Below are positions 22,664-37,893 of a DNA stretch of 64,000 nt, piece by piece; position 1 is the stretch's first letter, and each line of letters opens with the position of its first letter. The notes beneath the pieces are model-generated. The model was not told where the DNA came from, made no database searches, and saw only the letters and a list, made by a program, of their open reading frames with translations. Source of the stretch: Tragulus kanchil. Lineage: Eukaryota > Chordata > Mammalia > Artiodactyla > Tragulidae. The translations under genes were made by a program, and so were the position numbers. The stretch lies in assembly GCA_022376925.1 (NCBI GenBank), contig JAIOJX010000031.1:141006854-141070853 (forward strand), in the 5' to 3' direction.

Positions 22664-24800
22664 GTGCGCTCTGTTGAAACAAGGTATTCCTTCTTTTCCT
22701 CCCCCTACCCCATTGATCGTCATATTAACGATCTCTGAGGGGATCGTGAAGCCCTGGTCGGAAGATAGTGTTCCTGACTGTGGTTCTGAGCCGGGTCAGC
22801 TGCCCAGTTATTCATGGACTTGGCATCTTTTCTATTCCACCCTGTGGCATTTGCATGTTTTAGGATGATTGTCATTTTCCAGCCACCAAGCCTTGCAGTC
22901 TCTCAGTCCTGGTCATGCCTGCCCCCTTTTCCCCAGGCTCCTGGAAAGTTGTGTGGTTAGCTTAACTAAGGTGCATTCCCTGTCCTGCTTTTGATTTAGG
23001 GCTAATAAGAATCTTAATAAGATCGTTCCTTTGGCAGTCATTGGCTCCTGGAGAAAAATCCAGGCCTCGAGAGAGGGTGTTCATTCAAGCGTTGCTTTTC
23101 TGCACACCCCCTCACGCCCCGAGTATACTGAATGGTCTAAGAATTTAGCTTGCCAGTTCCCTACTGCGTAGTGGGTGGATGTGAACTAGCACAGTATTAA
23201 GTGAAAATGATTTGCTGGAAATCCTTGTGGCAGTTCATGCACTGGGAATGTTGATAATACCCAGAACATTCTTGATTGGTCTGCTCCAAAATTTTACAGC
23301 ACTTTTTCTAAGAAGCTTTTCTTTGGAGGGTCCTTTTTGTGGAGAGCTGCGAAGACCAGTTATGTAGAACAACAGACAGACAGCAGGAATGATTTCTTGT
23401 GATCTTGCGTGCCTAAACTGTGATTTTGATTAAAGACGTCTTTAGGTAAGAAGAAAGGCGGGAGTAATGATCCTACTCATCAGACTTTCAGTATTTTGCT
23501 TCTGATTTTCACGCTGTGATCTTAAATTTGTCGAGGTGTTTTTCACTGGTTGTACATAATGTATAGACATCAGACATGGTGTGAGGATCTAGGAACCCAG
23601 TTTTAAATGAACCTCAAAACATGTTCGGTAATTGTGAAATTTTTCGTATTCGTTTCCTCTTCTGTGTGTTAACAATGAAGTGGCATAAAGACCCCGACCA
23701 GTCTTCCCTGAGTCAGAATGAAAATAGATGAGGAGTTCTTTAGTTGAAAGGTGCGCTCTGTTGAAACAAGGTATTCCTTCTTTTCCTCCCCCTACCCCAT
23801 TGATCGTCATATTAACGATCTCTGAGGGGATCGTGAAGCCCTGGTCGGAAGATAGTGTTCCTGACTGTGGTTCTGAGCCGGGTCAGCTGCCCAGTTATTC
23901 ATGGACTTGGCATCTTTTCTATTCCACCCTGTGGCATTTGCATGTTTTAGGATGATTGTCATTTTCCAGCCACCAAGCCTTGCAGTCTCTCAGTCCTGGT
24001 CATGCCTGCCCCCTTTTCCCCAGGCTCCTGGAAAGTTGTGTGGTTAGCTTAACTAAGGTGCATTCCCTGTCCTGCTTTTGATTTAGGGCTAATAAGAATC
24101 TTAATAAGATCGTTCCTTTGGCAGTCATTGGCTCCTGGAGAAAAATCCAGGCCTCGAGAGAGGGTGTTCATTCAAGCGTTGCTTTTCTGCACACCCCTCA
24201 CGCCCCGAGTATACTGAATGGTCTAAGAATTTAGCTTGCCATTTCCCCTACTGCGTAGTGGGTGGATGTGAACTAGCACAGTATTAAGTGAAAATGATTT
24301 GCTGGAAATCCTTGTGGCAGTTCATGCACTGGGAATGTTGATAATACCCAGAACATTCTTGATTGGTCTGCTCCAAAATTTTACAGCACTTTTTCTAAGA
24401 AGCTTTTCTTTGGAGGGTCCTTTTTGTGGAGAGCTGCGAAGACCAGTTATGTAGAACAACAGACAGACAGCAGGAATGATTTCTTGTGATCTTGCGTGCC
24501 TAAACTGTGATTTTGATTAAAGACGTCTTTAGGTAAGAAGAAAGGCGGGAGTAATGATCCTACTCATCAGACTTTCAGTATTTTGCTTCTGATTTTCACG
24601 CTGTGATCTTAAATTTGTCGAGGTGTTTTTCACTGGTTGTACATAATGTATAGACATCAGACATGGTGTGAGGATCTAGGAACCCAGTTTTAAATGAACC
24701 TCAAAACATGTTCGGGTAATTGTGAAATTTTTCGTATTCGTTTCCTCTTCTGTGTGTTAACAATGAAGTGGCATAAAGACTGACCAGTCCTTCCTTGAGT
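22645..24800. repeat. Tandem duplication D6 (CYLD 5' intron), unit 1087 bp
   Basis: Copy 1 is 22645-23731 and copy 2 is 23732-24800. The last ~50 bp of copy 1 (from 'cataaagaccccgaccag') are corrupted against 'cataaagactgaccagtcc' in copy 2. The junction homology is ggagttc. Confidence 0.94.
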
Positions 24801-26677
24801 CAGAGAATTAGAGAAGTAGTATTTATCTTGGGGATTAGGTAAAAAACCATTAGATACTCTCCACTCCTGAGGCTCCTTCTCTAAAAAGAAGCTTTTAATC
24901 ACTTGAACAATTAGGATGAGGAAATGGAAATTTTGGCTTTCACTCTTTTCACCTGAGTTAACCGAGTCATCCTTTATTTCTCATGTCTGACTTACTGTCA
25001 GCCCCTTGTTTTGGCAGTGGAAATATAAAGATGAAGGACTTAGGAAATTCACAGTTTGGAAGTGCAGTGGCCAGATTTAACTCCAGGGAGATCTGAGTGT
25101 TCCTGGTTCTTCTGACATAAATATACAGGCGTAGGATCCAGACTTTCTCTTAAACCTCACGAATCCCACTTGTTTTAGGGACTGAATCTGTGTGTACTTG
25201 GGTCATGAGTTAATCTATGAGGAAAACGGACTCTTTTCTGGAATCTCTGCTGTTTAGGAATATAAAACTTGTTTCTTTAGTGAGAAATATTCTTTCCTAA
25301 AATGTAATTATTTTAGCTATCTAGAAGTATTTGGGAAAAAAGTCCTGTGTATCTCCTTTTTTGAGGAGTATGCACGTTAACTTCTGTACTTATTTGCCAT
25401 TTATAATTATGGGCAGTTTTTTAGTATTATAGTTTTTATTCTGATCTATGTAGCCCCTTGTGGTTTTTAAAAGAAGTCTGAATATCTCAGGAGATGCAGA
25501 ACGTTATTGAATTGCATCTGCTTTTGTTTTCTTTAGTGGAATTCTTTGAATAGTAACCTGCTAACTTGAAACTCAAAATGACATAGTTTCTTCTAGATAT
25601 TGTTAACTGTTGTCAATTTCATGTGGCTAATGCTGTTCACGCTGTGATCTTAAATTTGTCGAGGTGTTTTCACTGGTTGTACATAATGTATAGACATCAG
25701 ACATGGTGTGAGGATCTAGGAACCCAGTTTTAAATGAACCTCAAAACATGTTCGGTAATTGTGAAATTTTTCGTATTCGTTTCCTCTTCTGTGTGTTAAC
25801 AATGAAGTGGCATAAAGACTGACCAGTCCTTCCTTGAGTCAGAGAATTAGAGAAGTAGTATTTATCTTGGGGATTAGGTAAAAAACCATTAGATACTCTC
25901 CACTCCTGAGGCTCCTTCTCTAAAAAGAAGCTTTTAATCACTTGAACAATTAGGATGAGGAAATGGAAATTTTGGCTTTCACTCTTTTCACCTGAGTTAA
26001 CCGAGTCATCCTTTATTTCTCATGTCTGACTTACTGTCAGCCCCTTGTTTTGGCAGTGGAAATATAAAGATGAAGGACTTAGGAAATTCACAGTTTGGAA
26101 GTGCAGTGGCCAGATTTAACTCCAGGGAGATCTGAGTGTTCCTGGTTCTTCTGACATAAATATACAGGCGTAGGATCCAGACTTTCTCTTAAACCTCACG
26201 AATCCCACTTGTTTTAGGGACTGAATCTGTGTGTACTTGGGTCATGAGTTAATCTATGAGGAAAACGGACTCTTTTCTGGAATCTCTGCTGTTTAGGAAT
26301 ATAAAACTTGTTTCTTTAGTGAGAAATATTCTTTCCTAAAATGTAATTATTTTAGCTATCTAGAAGTATTTGGGAAAAAAGTCCTGTGTATCTCCTTTTT
26401 TGAGGAGTATGCACGTTAACTTCTGTACTTATTTGCCATTTATAATTATGGGCAGTTTTTTAGTATTATAGTTTTTATTCTGATCTATGTAGCCCCTTGT
26501 GGTTTTTAAAAGAAGTCTGAATATCTCAGGAGATGCAGAACGTTATTGAATTGCATCTGCTTTTGTTTTCTTTAGTGGAATTCTTTGAATAGTAACCTGC
26601 TAACTTGAAACTCAAAATGACATAGTTTCTTCTAGATATTGTTAACTGTTGTCAATTTCATGTGGCTAATGCTGTTC
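24595..26677. repeat. Tandem duplication D7 (CYLD 5' intron), unit 1041 bp
   Basis: Copy 1 is 24595-25635 and copy 2 is 25636-26677, sharing the junction homology gttca. It overlaps D6, so 24595-24800 exists three times (about 23508, 24595 and 25636). Confidence 0.95.
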
Positions 26678-26775
26678 ATCTGTGCTGTATATTATCCTTT
26701 TGAACTATATTCAGACCTTTAATATTTTCATAAGAACTTATTTCTTGATCATCATCTTTTCATTGTACTTGACAG

Positions 26776-26879
26776 GAGACTGACATTTATGCCTTTCCAC
26801 TCTCCTCTTGGTTTAATGACTTTGATGTAATACAATTAAATTCTCTGCTACTCGGGATCCAGACCATCAACAAGCTTAG
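26776..26879 (+). other. CYLD: Candidate CYLD 5' UTR exon (copy 1)
   Basis: An acceptor-like 'cattgtacttgacag' precedes 26776, and ttag|gtaacc follows 26879, delimiting 104 bp with no long frame. The size and position suit a CYLD non-coding exon between the CpG island and the first coding exon. No transcript evidence is available here. Confidence 0.35.
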
Positions 26880-27480
26880 GTAACCAGATGGATTTTCAAA
26901 TCTGTGTGACCTGAGCCTCATCTGAAATTTGTCAAAAGAAAGTCAAAGTCCTGGCTTTAGGGTTAAAAATATTATTATATTCCAGCTCTTTGAAAATCTT
27001 CATTCAGTACTTACAGTATTTATCAGGCTATTTATAATTACTCAGTTTTTCAGCCTGAAATAAGTATGATGGTTTTGAGATAAATCGTTTGTGATACATT
27101 TACACTCAGAGTGAAGTACTGTATATTGTTAGAAGCAATTTTGAAACAATTACATCTTAGAAGTAATAAGAGAACACAAATGAGGGCAGCCATCCTATCT
27201 TTTTTTTTTTTTTTCATCCTATCTTAAATCTTCTGTATTTTTCAGTTTCAAAGATGGTGCTGAGTGCATAAGAATACTAAACTCACAAGCCCTGATTGAT
27301 AACTAATATCTTGACAGTGTGATTTAAATCTTTCCTGTGTGGCCTTGAGTCAGTTTTTACTGCTGGGGGTTCTTAAGACTTAAGTGTTGTGTGTCCCCGT
27401 GAATGAAGGCTTTTGGCATCATGTTCACTTCTACGGTGGGAGGAAAGTCTTACTAGCGTACTCTGCTGTAAGGCCAGTAT

Positions 27481-27578
27481 TATGTGCATGCTCTGTTGTG
27501 TCCGACTCTTGAAGCGCCAGCCTCCTCTGTCCATGGGATTTCCCAGGCAGGAATACTGGAGAAGGTTGCCATTTCCTC
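27481..27578 (-). mobile_element. Bov-A SINE fragment, antisense
   Basis: 'gctctgttgtgtccgactct' and 'tccatgggatttcccaggca' form a truncated Bov-A body. Confidence 0.7.
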
Positions 27579-27869
27579 TCCATGTAGCCCTTGTGGTTTT
27601 TAAAAGAAGTCTGAATATCTCAGGAGATGCAGAACGTTATTGAATTGCATCTGCTTTTGTTTTCTTTAGTGGAATTCTTTGAATAGTAACCTGCTAACTT
27701 GAAACTCAAAATGACATAGTTTCTTCTAGATATTGTTAACTGTTGTCAATTTCATGTGGCTAATGCTGTTCATCTGTGCTGTATATTATCCTTTTGAACT
27801 ATATTCAGACCTTTAATATTTTCATAAGAACTTATTTCTTGATCATCATCTTTTCATTGTACTTGACAG

Positions 27870-27973
27870 GAGACTGACATTTATGCCTTTCCACTCTCCT
27901 CTTGGTTTAATGACTTTGATGTAATACAATTAAATTCTCTGCTACTCGGGATCCAGACCATCAACAAGCTTAG
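27870..27973 (+). other. CYLD: Candidate CYLD 5' UTR exon (D8 second copy)
   Basis: Repeats 26776-26879 with the same acceptor and donor. Confidence 0.33.
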
Positions 27974-28574
27974 GTAACCAGATGGATTTTCAAATCTGTG
28001 TGACCTGAGCCTCATCTGAAATTTGTCAAAAGAAAGTCAAAGTCCTGGCTTTAGGGTTAAAAATATTATTATATTCCAGCTCTTTGAAAATCTTCATTCA
28101 GTACTTACAGTATTTATCAGGCTATTTATAATTACTCAGTTTTTCAGCCTGAAATAAGTATGATGGTTTTGAGATAAATCGTTTGTGATACATTTACACT
28201 CAGAGTGAAGTACTGTATATTGTTAGAAGCAATTTTGAAACAATTACATCTTAGAAGTAATAAGAGAACACAAATGAGGGCAGCCATCCTATCTTTTTTT
28301 TTTTTTTTCATCCTATCTTAAATCTTCTGTATTTTTCAGTTTCAAAGATGGTGCTGAGTGCATAAGAATACTAAACTCACAAGCCCTGATTGATAACTAA
28401 TATCTTGACAGTGTGATTTAAATCTTTCCTGTGTGGCCTTGAGTCAGTTTTTACTGCTGGGGGTTCTTAAGACTTAAGTGTTGTGTGTCCCCGTGAATGA
28501 AGGCTTTTGGCATCATGTTCACTTCTACGGTGGGAGGAAAGTCTTACTAGCGTACTCTGCTGTAAGGCCAGTAT

Positions 28575-28678
28575 TATGTGCATGCTCTGTTGTGTCCGAC
28601 TCTTGAAGCGCCAGCCTCCTCTGTCCATGGGATTTCCCAGGCAGGAATACTGGAGAAGGTTGCCATTTCCCTCTCCAG
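28575..28678 (-). mobile_element. Bov-A SINE fragment, D8 second copy
   Basis: Repeats 27481-27578 and runs into unique sequence at about 28677. Confidence 0.7.
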
Positions 28679-31623
28679 TAATAATGTAGTGTACTGAGGT
28701 ATTAATGATCATTACATTTTTTCTTATATACCTCTAGTAGAGCCATCAAATGCCCTGTTCTGCTTTATCAGGTGCAAATGAGGAGAATCCGTTTTTAAGA
28801 TTATCGTTCCAAACCTAGTGTCTCCATGTAGTCTTTCTAAAAGAGGAAAAAGGACATCCTAGAAAAAAATGTTTTGTAACTTTTGCTGTGGCTGATCTAG
28901 TTGTCTAACATGACAACTCCTGTTAATGAGTTTAAGCTGACTCCTCCGCGTGCAGATGCAAGTCAGAAAGAAGTTACTGTTCCTGTGTAGTTCACTTTAA
29001 AATACGGTTCTTAATAACTATTATTAAATTGCCCTCAATCTTTTTATAAATCAGAGTAGTTGGTTTTACTGCAGACTGTCTCTGCAATGATTTGCAAAAA
29101 ACATTCTGTAATCAAATTCATTTAAAACAGAGTATCCTAATGCCTTCCCTGTAATAATTTAATTTTGTCTTGGAGTAGTCCCTTAGCACTGGGGGTTTGT
29201 ATTTTAATTTGTGACATGGATTGTTAAGTGAGAGAACCAATCCAGCAGGAGTTGTTGGCATGTACTGATTATTAAGATTCAAACCATTTCTTAATTTTAG
29301 TATTTGAAGGCAGACTTTGTTGAAACTAAAAAAAAATCATTTTCAAACCAGAATTGCCATCCTTTAAAAACAATTTCTGACCCAAAATACTTAAATACAT
29401 TTGACAGAGAACAGTGCAGCTTCACTTTTTTAGGAGTTGCTTTTTGACTGTCTCATCCTTTCAGGAGCATCTGAGATACTGCCTGTGCAATAAAGCCTAT
29501 TCACTTTCCTTCTCAAGACCTGTTCAGAATTTATGCATTCCTTTTTCGGTTCTTGTTCTGTTTTTTTTGTTTGTTTTTTTTTTTTAAACACACCACTGTA
29601 TTTCATCACCTGGCTTCTCAGAACTGACTAGAAACAGTAAGCTGGAAACCTGCAAAAGAAATCAAGTGCATGTTTCAGGAAACCACAGAAAATGGCCGGT
29701 GGCCAGGGAAAACGGTCGAGTGCAACTCTAGAGGAGGCAGATGGAAGAACTCAGAAAGCATGATACAAAACCTCTTAGTGAAGAAGGAAGCATCTTGCTC
29801 TAGTGAGAGCCACGTGTAATGTTTTACATTCATGTCAATAACTCAGTGCTCAGAATAAAAATGAGACTGTTTCCTTGTGGAAAAAGGCGGATATTTAAAA
29901 AGCATTCTAGTCAGCCATAACAAATGTTGCATTGGGGAACTTTTTAAGGAATAGAGCCAGATGAAGGTTTGAGTTGCCCTTTGGGGAGCTCTCCTTGGGA
30001 GATTTGTTTAGATGGTGCCAAGATAGGGGTTTCCACAGGTGGCTTATGTAAGTTGCAAATATAGATTGAGCCTGTTTCTGTTGAAGTAGTGCCCTCAAGT
30101 GGAATGAAGACACATTATAGTAAAGGGGGGGAAAAAAGAGAGAGAATCACTTTATGTACCTGCCCTCACTTAAATATTGTGCATATGTATTTCAGTAACG
30201 ATGATTTGAGGAACTGCAATGCCCTTTACCCTGTCTTGGGCAGTCTTCATGTCTCATTCTGGCTTGAGAGGGCCTTTTTATTAAAAACATTCTTGCCACT
30301 ATAGAAAACCTCATTAACTACCAATGCATTCTAAAAGACATTTTATTTTTGTGTATAGATTTGCCAGGTTACGGAGTTAATCATTAAGTTAAACGGTGAT
30401 ATTTAAAATTTGGCTCTTTTGAGTTTTAGGAGTATTTCTTTTTTAACTCCAAGAATAAAATAGATGCATACGATAGTGCTGTCATCTGCTGCTGTTACTC
30501 AGAATAATAGAAATGGATATTGCCTCCTCATAGAAGGATGGAATAAATAGCTTACAATCCAAGTAACCACATGCATGTGACAGAGCATACCTAAGAACTA
30601 TCGTTTTCGGTAAAATACTTAACATAATGAATTAAAGTCTTCCCTTGAATTGATGAAATTGTATACTTTGAAACCAGTGATTCAAGTAGGGTTGAGAGGG
30701 CTACTTTAATTGTGAAAGATGAATATCCTTGTAAACATTTTTTCAATGGAAATTTGAAACTGAAAAAGAAACAATCTTTTCTGTGTTCCTTTCTAGTCTA
30801 CATAGTTAAGCTTGTGGTGTAAACCCGTTTTGTATTTGATGCTGCAGTACAGTTATATTTCTTCCTTGTGTTGTAGTCCAAGTTTTGATGGCTACAAAAT
30901 TGATATTTAAGGCATTGTTAATATAAGCAGATTTGTAATATCTAATGTTTATGATTGAGAGAGGTTAAATGATAGCTCCAATTAATGTGACTAACATTTA
31001 CCTATTAAGGACAAAATGTACAAGGTTAAGGAAATGAAACTAAGTTAGATGAAGTGTTCCGTTGTCAACATATGGCACACAGATAAATGAATTGTGGTTG
31101 AAGTTTCAGAATGTTATTTTATGATATTTTTATTGATAAAAATGTTCACCATAATGATGGGGATGGGTAACTTTTGAGTTAAACTACCTGTATAGAAATA
31201 ATAGCCCTTTTTGATTTGTGTGTTTTACCCCAGTGCAATAGTTTATTCATTTGAGTTAGTCAGGATTGATTAATAATTTTACTTTTTTAAGGTTTAAAAA
31301 TGTCAGAATATCTTTTACTAGAATTTGAGTTCATAAATTTCAGTGCCTTGGAAACATGTTATTGTATTATAATTGGAGACAAGTGACAATGGAATCTCCT
31401 TCATTAAGTATGCAGGATTACTGTAGATACAAGTAATATAGCATGTCTTTTAACCTCTTAGGATATTTTTCAAAATATGTGATTATGTGTACCTGTGTGT
31501 GTTTCTGCAAGCTGAATGAAGAATTTAAAAAGTCTCTGACCTTACTTTTAGCTTGTGTCGAGTGAAGTATAAAGTTTTTTTTTGCTTGTCCTCCAGGCTT
31601 TTGATTTGCTGTCTTTTTACAGC

Positions 31624-31722
31624 ATGGACACCAAATCGCTAAACACACATTCTGGGACTGCCCGTGAACTTACCTTTGGTGGTTTTACTGCACACTTGGT
31701 AGTTCCCTTTGTTTTGAGTTAG
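31624..31722 (+). CDS. Upstream ORF in the CYLD 5' leader (copy 1)
   Basis: A 32-codon ORF begins at an ATG with A at -3 and G at +4 and ends in TAG, 21 bases before the CYLD ATG and in the same frame. It starts one base after a presumed acceptor (ctttttacag). If that acceptor is used, the uORF lies at the very 5' edge of the exon. A regulatory role in translation is inferred. The same ORF is at 32805-32903 in copy 2. Confidence 0.45.
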   Translation: MDTKSLNTHSGTARELTFGGFTAHLVVPFVLS

Positions 31723-31743
31723 TATTTTGGAGTTCCTATCACA

Positions 31744-32263
<520 letters not shown>

Positions 32264-32804
32264 TAAATGAATTGTGGTTGAAGTTTCAGAATGTTATTTT
32301 ATGATATTTTTATTGATAAAAATGTTCACCATAATGATGGGGATGGGTAACTTTTGAGTTAAACTACCTGTATAGAAATAATAGCCCTTTTTGATTTGTG
32401 TGTTTTACCCCAGTGCAATAGTTTATTCATTTGAGTTAGTCAGGATTGATTAATAATTTTACTTTTTTAAGGTTTAAAAATGTCAGAATATCTTTTACTA
32501 GAATTTGAGTTCATAAATTTCAGTGCCTTGGAAACATGTTATTGTATTATAATTGGAGACAAGTGACAATGGAATCTCCTTCATTAAGTATGCAGGATTA
32601 CTGTAGATACAAGTAATATAGCATGTCTTTTAACCTCTTAGGATATTTTTCAAAATATGTGATTATGTGTACCTGTGTGTGTTTCTGCAAGCTGAATGAA
32701 GAATTTAAAAAGTCTCTGACCTTACTTTTAGCTTGTGTCGAGTGAAGTATAAAGTTTTTTTTTGCTTGTCCTCCAGGCTTTTTGATTTGCTGTCTTTTTA
32801 CAGC

Positions 32805-32903
32805 ATGGACACCAAATCGCTAAACACACATTCTGGGACTGCCCGTGAACTTACCTTTGGTGGTTTTACTGCACACTTGGTAGTTCCCTTTGTTTTGAGT
32901 TAG
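32805..32903 (+). CDS. Upstream ORF in the CYLD 5' leader (copy 2)
   Basis: The same 32-codon in-frame uORF lies upstream of the intact CYLD start at 32925. The strong Kozak context (A at -3, G at +4) is better at +4 than the main start, which has A at +4. Confidence 0.45.
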   Translation: MDTKSLNTHSGTARELTFGGFTAHLVVPFVLS

Positions 32904-33458
<555 letters not shown>

Positions 33459-33852
33459 TGAATGTGCCTGTGTGTCTGTGTCTATGTGCACACATGTATT
33501 TTTTTCCCCCTTTAAATACAAAATACGTTTTCCCAGTGTTCCTTTCTATTTTTTATTGTTAGCGACCCTAAGGATTTACTCTCTAATGATAGATGGAGAC
33601 GATACAGAGAGGATGCAGTGACGATTTTGAGAAACTACCTACTGCCATAGGAAATGTTCAAATAGATCATATAATTATTGAAGACTTTCCTATCTTAGAG
33701 AGTCTAACCTTGAATGTTAAAAATGAACTTGTACCGATTGTAAACAAAGTAATTATTGAAAATTGTTCATTATCTTGGGACATTATCATCTGTAGGTTTC
33801 TTAGTTTTTCTTAAAGTGTACTATTAAGTGACAAAATTTGGATATAAATTGA

Positions 33853-34012
33853 AATATAATATAATATATAATATATATTATAATATTATTATATATAATA
33901 TATATATTATATATTATATATAATATATATATTATATATATTATAATATATATTATATATATATTATATATATTATATATATATATTATTATATATATAT
34001 ATTATAATATAA
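33853..34012. repeat. Long (AT)n/(TATAT)n microsatellite
   Basis: About 160 bp of nearly pure A/T in imperfect TATATA steps, able to fold on itself. The second version at 35011-35161 differs in step order. Confidence 0.92.
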
Positions 34013-34382
34013 ATTGAAACAATGTCAACTTTCCTGTATTTGTTACTGAAAATCATGTTGAAATTTGTTTCCATGGGAAATAAAACTGAGAACTTTGTGA
34101 TAATGTTTCCAAAATTAATATTAATTCTCAAGAAGATAAATGTTACTTACATTTTGACATTCTTTCAAATACAATTTCATGCCTCCTTTGCTTTTTAAGT
34201 TTTTTCAGTAGCAATCATAAAACAGTTGGAGAATTGAATTTCAGCTATGCCATTTACTAGCTGAGTTACCAGGTGATTTAACCAAACTGCTTCCTCATCT
34301 GTGAACTATGATATTAATACACAGCTTGCAGTGTTCTGTGATATATTGCTTCGTTCAAAGGGTGGTACATAACTTAATGCAA

Positions 34383-34581
34383 TTTTGGCCATCAATTGTG
34401 AAGAGGTTCACCTGTTTAAAAACAGAAACAGACTAAGTAAAGGCCTCCAAATAGATGTGGGCTGCCCTGTGAAAGTCCAGCTGAGATCCGGGAAGAGAAA
34501 TTTCCTGGAGTTGTGCGCTTCAGAGGACCCCTATTAGCAGAGAGGACAGTATCGGGAATATTCTTTGGAGTAGAATTACTG
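34383..34581 (+). pseudogene. CYLD: CYLD first coding exon, truncated third copy
   Basis: This matches the last ~200 bp of the exon at 32925 and keeps the donor (gtaagt at 34582). It lacks the start, has several deletions in the first 30 bases and has lost one G in the ccggggaag run. The frame is broken. It lies at the start of D10 copy 2 and is best explained as an error-prone sequence edge. Confidence 0.85.
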
Positions 34582-35010
34582 GTAAGTTTGATGAGTTATT
34601 TTAGTGGGCTGTGAATGTGCCTGTGTGTCTGTGTCTATGTGCACACATGTATTTTTTTCCCCCTTTAAATACAAAATACGTTTTCCCAGTGTTCCTTTCT
34701 ATTTTTTATTGTTAGCGACCCTAAGGATTTACTCTCTAATGATAGATGGAGACGATACAGAGAGGATGCAGTGACGATTTTGAGAAACTACCTACTGCCA
34801 TAGGAAATGTTCAAATAGATCATATAATTATTGAAGACTTTCCTATCTTAGAGAGTCTAACCTTGAATGTTAAAAATGAACTTGTACCGATTGTAAACAA
34901 AGTAATTATTGAAAATTGTTCATTATCTTGGGACATTATCATCTGTAGGTTTCTTAGTTTTTCTTAAAGTGTACTATTAAGGAATAAAATTTGGATATAA
35001 ATTGAAATAT

Positions 35011-35161
35011 AATATAAGATATAATATATAGTATAATATTATTATATATAATATATATATTATATATAATATATAATATATATATTATATATATATATAT
35101 ATTATATATATATTATATATATTATATATATATATTATTATATATATATATTATAATATAA
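35011..35161. repeat. AT microsatellite, D10 second copy
   Basis: The same tract as 33853 but with a different arrangement of TATAT steps. Such tracts are poorly resolved by sequencing. Confidence 0.9.
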
Positions 35162-35874
35162 ATTTAATAAATTTCAACTTTTTTGTATTTGTTATTGAAA
35201 ATCATGTTGAAATTTGTTTCCATGGGAAATAAAACTGAGAACTTTGTGATAATGTTTCCAAAATTAATATTAATTCTCAAGAAGATAAATGTTACTTACA
35301 TTTTGACATTCTTTCAAATACAATTTCATGCCTCCTTTGCTTTTTAAGTTTTTTCAGTAGCAATCATAAAACAGTTGGAGAATTGAATTTCAGCTATGCC
35401 ATTTACTAGCTGAGTTACCAGGTGATTTAACCAAACTGCTTCCTCATCTGTGAACTATGATATTAATACACAGCTTGCAGTGTTCTGTGATATATTGATT
35501 CGGGATTTAGCATGGTGAGTGGCACATGGTACACAATAAATGGAGATACCATTACTATTACAGTCAGGTAAATTTTCTTTATATGACAAAATTTTGATTA
35601 AAACAACAGTATGGAATCCCGCCCAAGTGCTCTCACAGTACAGTTATGATTTGAAATTATCAAGTAATTTTATTTCAGCATCAGGTACAGTTTCTTCCTT
35701 ATTTTTCTAACACCCTATGTTCAACAGCAACTGCTCGTAATTATATTTCTTATATGTGTCACTTAGAATTTGTTTAGTGATTTCTCTCAAGTCCCCAGAG
35801 TAGATCTTTTTTCTTAGGGATCATCTTTCTACTATCAGTCACTCTTTTTTTTTCCCCTCTCATTTAAAACCTAG

Positions 35875-36225
<351 letters not shown>

Positions 36226-36564
36226 TGACCAACTCAGGTACACGTTAAACACTTTGAATACTTAAAAGGGGCTAATTGGTAGTAATTTAAAGGACGTATA
36301 CCCATTTATCTTGGGTAAAGGAACATATTTGATATGGGAAAGGCATCTAGTTGTAGAATGACAGTTACTCATTTTCCTAGTCTGAATAAACTGAAATAAT
36401 GTTTTCAGTCTTTAAATTTGCTGTTAATCAACAGAAAAGAAAAAAAAAAAAAACCTCACCACATATTAGATTATGTCTTAGTTTTCTTTATTTTGAAAAA
36501 TCTTTTTAAAATCTGTTTCTCTTTTGTAATATTTTGCTGAATTTTATTGCCTGATCAGATTTTT

Positions 36565-36806
36565 AAAAATTTTTTATTTATTTTCATCCATCTCTATTCT
36601 TTGGCCTGTGTGGGCCTCCCTTTGCAGTGGCCTCTCTTGTAACAGAGCACCAGCTCTGGGCGCATGTGCTCTAGAGCACTGGCTTGTAATTGGACATACC
36701 AGTCCAGCCGCTTCGCAGCACGTGGGATCTTCCCGGGTCAGGGATCGAACCAGTGCCCCTTGCACAGCAAGGTGGACTCTTTACCCACTGGACCACCTGG
36801 AAAGCC
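36565..36806 (-). mobile_element. CHR-type SINE with target-site duplication, antisense
   Basis: The full reversed element is bounded by 'tgcctgatcagattttt' on the left and 'tgcctgatctgatttta' on the right, a near-perfect target-site duplication. This supports a retrotransposition event. Confidence 0.9.
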
Positions 36807-36959
36807 TGCCTGATCTGATTTTAATGAGTAATATGTAAAAGTCACTTATGGAAAATACTTGAATAGAGGAAAAGCACACTGCTTTAGAAGAAAGGACCAT
36901 TTGGTGCCTTCTTAGGGTGTATTTCATTCAAAAAAGACTTTTTTCTTATGTAAACCTAG

Positions 36960-37331
<372 letters not shown>

Positions 37332-37652
37332 TAAACACTTTGAATACTTAAAAGGGGCTAATTGGTAGTAATTTAAAGGACGTATACCCATTTATCTTGG
37401 GTAAAGGAACATATTTGATATGGGAAAGGCATCTAGTTGTAGAATGACAGTTACTCATTTTCCTAGTCTGAATAAACTGAAATAATGTTTTCAGTCTTTA
37501 AATTTGCTGTTAATCAACAGAAAAGAAAAAAAAAAAAAACCTCACCACATATTAGATTATGTCTTAGTTTTCTTTATTTTGAAAAATCTTTTTAAAATCT
37601 GTTTCTCTTTTTGTAATATTTTGCTGAATTTTATTGCCTGATCAGATTTTTA

Positions 37653-37893
37653 AAAATTTTTTATTTATTTTCATCCATCTCTATTCTTTGGCCTGTGTGG
37701 GCCTCCCTTTGCAGTGGCCTCTCTTGTAACAGAGCACCAGCTCTGGGCGCATGTGCTCTAGAGCACTGGCTTGTAATTGGACATACCAGTCCAGCCGCTT
37801 CGCAGCACGTGGGATCTTCCCGGGTCAGGGATCGAACCAGTGCCCCTTGCACAGCAAGGTGGACTCTTTACCCACTGGACCACCTGGAAAGCC
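37653..37893 (-). mobile_element. CHR-type SINE, D11 second copy
   Basis: Repeats 36565-36806 with the same target-site duplication. Confidence 0.9.

Larger units (their letters stand above)
26487..28676. repeat. Tandem duplication D8 (CYLD 5' intron), unit about 1095 bp
   Basis: Copy 1 is 26487-27581 and copy 2 is 27582-28676. One C is lost at the start of copy 2 (agcccc to agccc), and one C is lost at the end of copy 1 (ttccctctcc to ttcctctcc). Confidence 0.95.
22480..31620 (+). other. CYLD: CYLD 5' UTR introns
   Basis: About 9 kb as written, or about 5.9 kb after collapsing D6-D8. It is mostly unique AT-rich sequence with one Bov-A fragment. Possible non-coding exons are listed separately; 28700-31050 shows nothing else recognisable. 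Confidence 0.6.

Noticed and set aside
33593..34967. 73-codon ORF present twice in the CYLD intron
   Set aside because: It lies after the splice donor, shows no known domain, and its second copy is due to D10.
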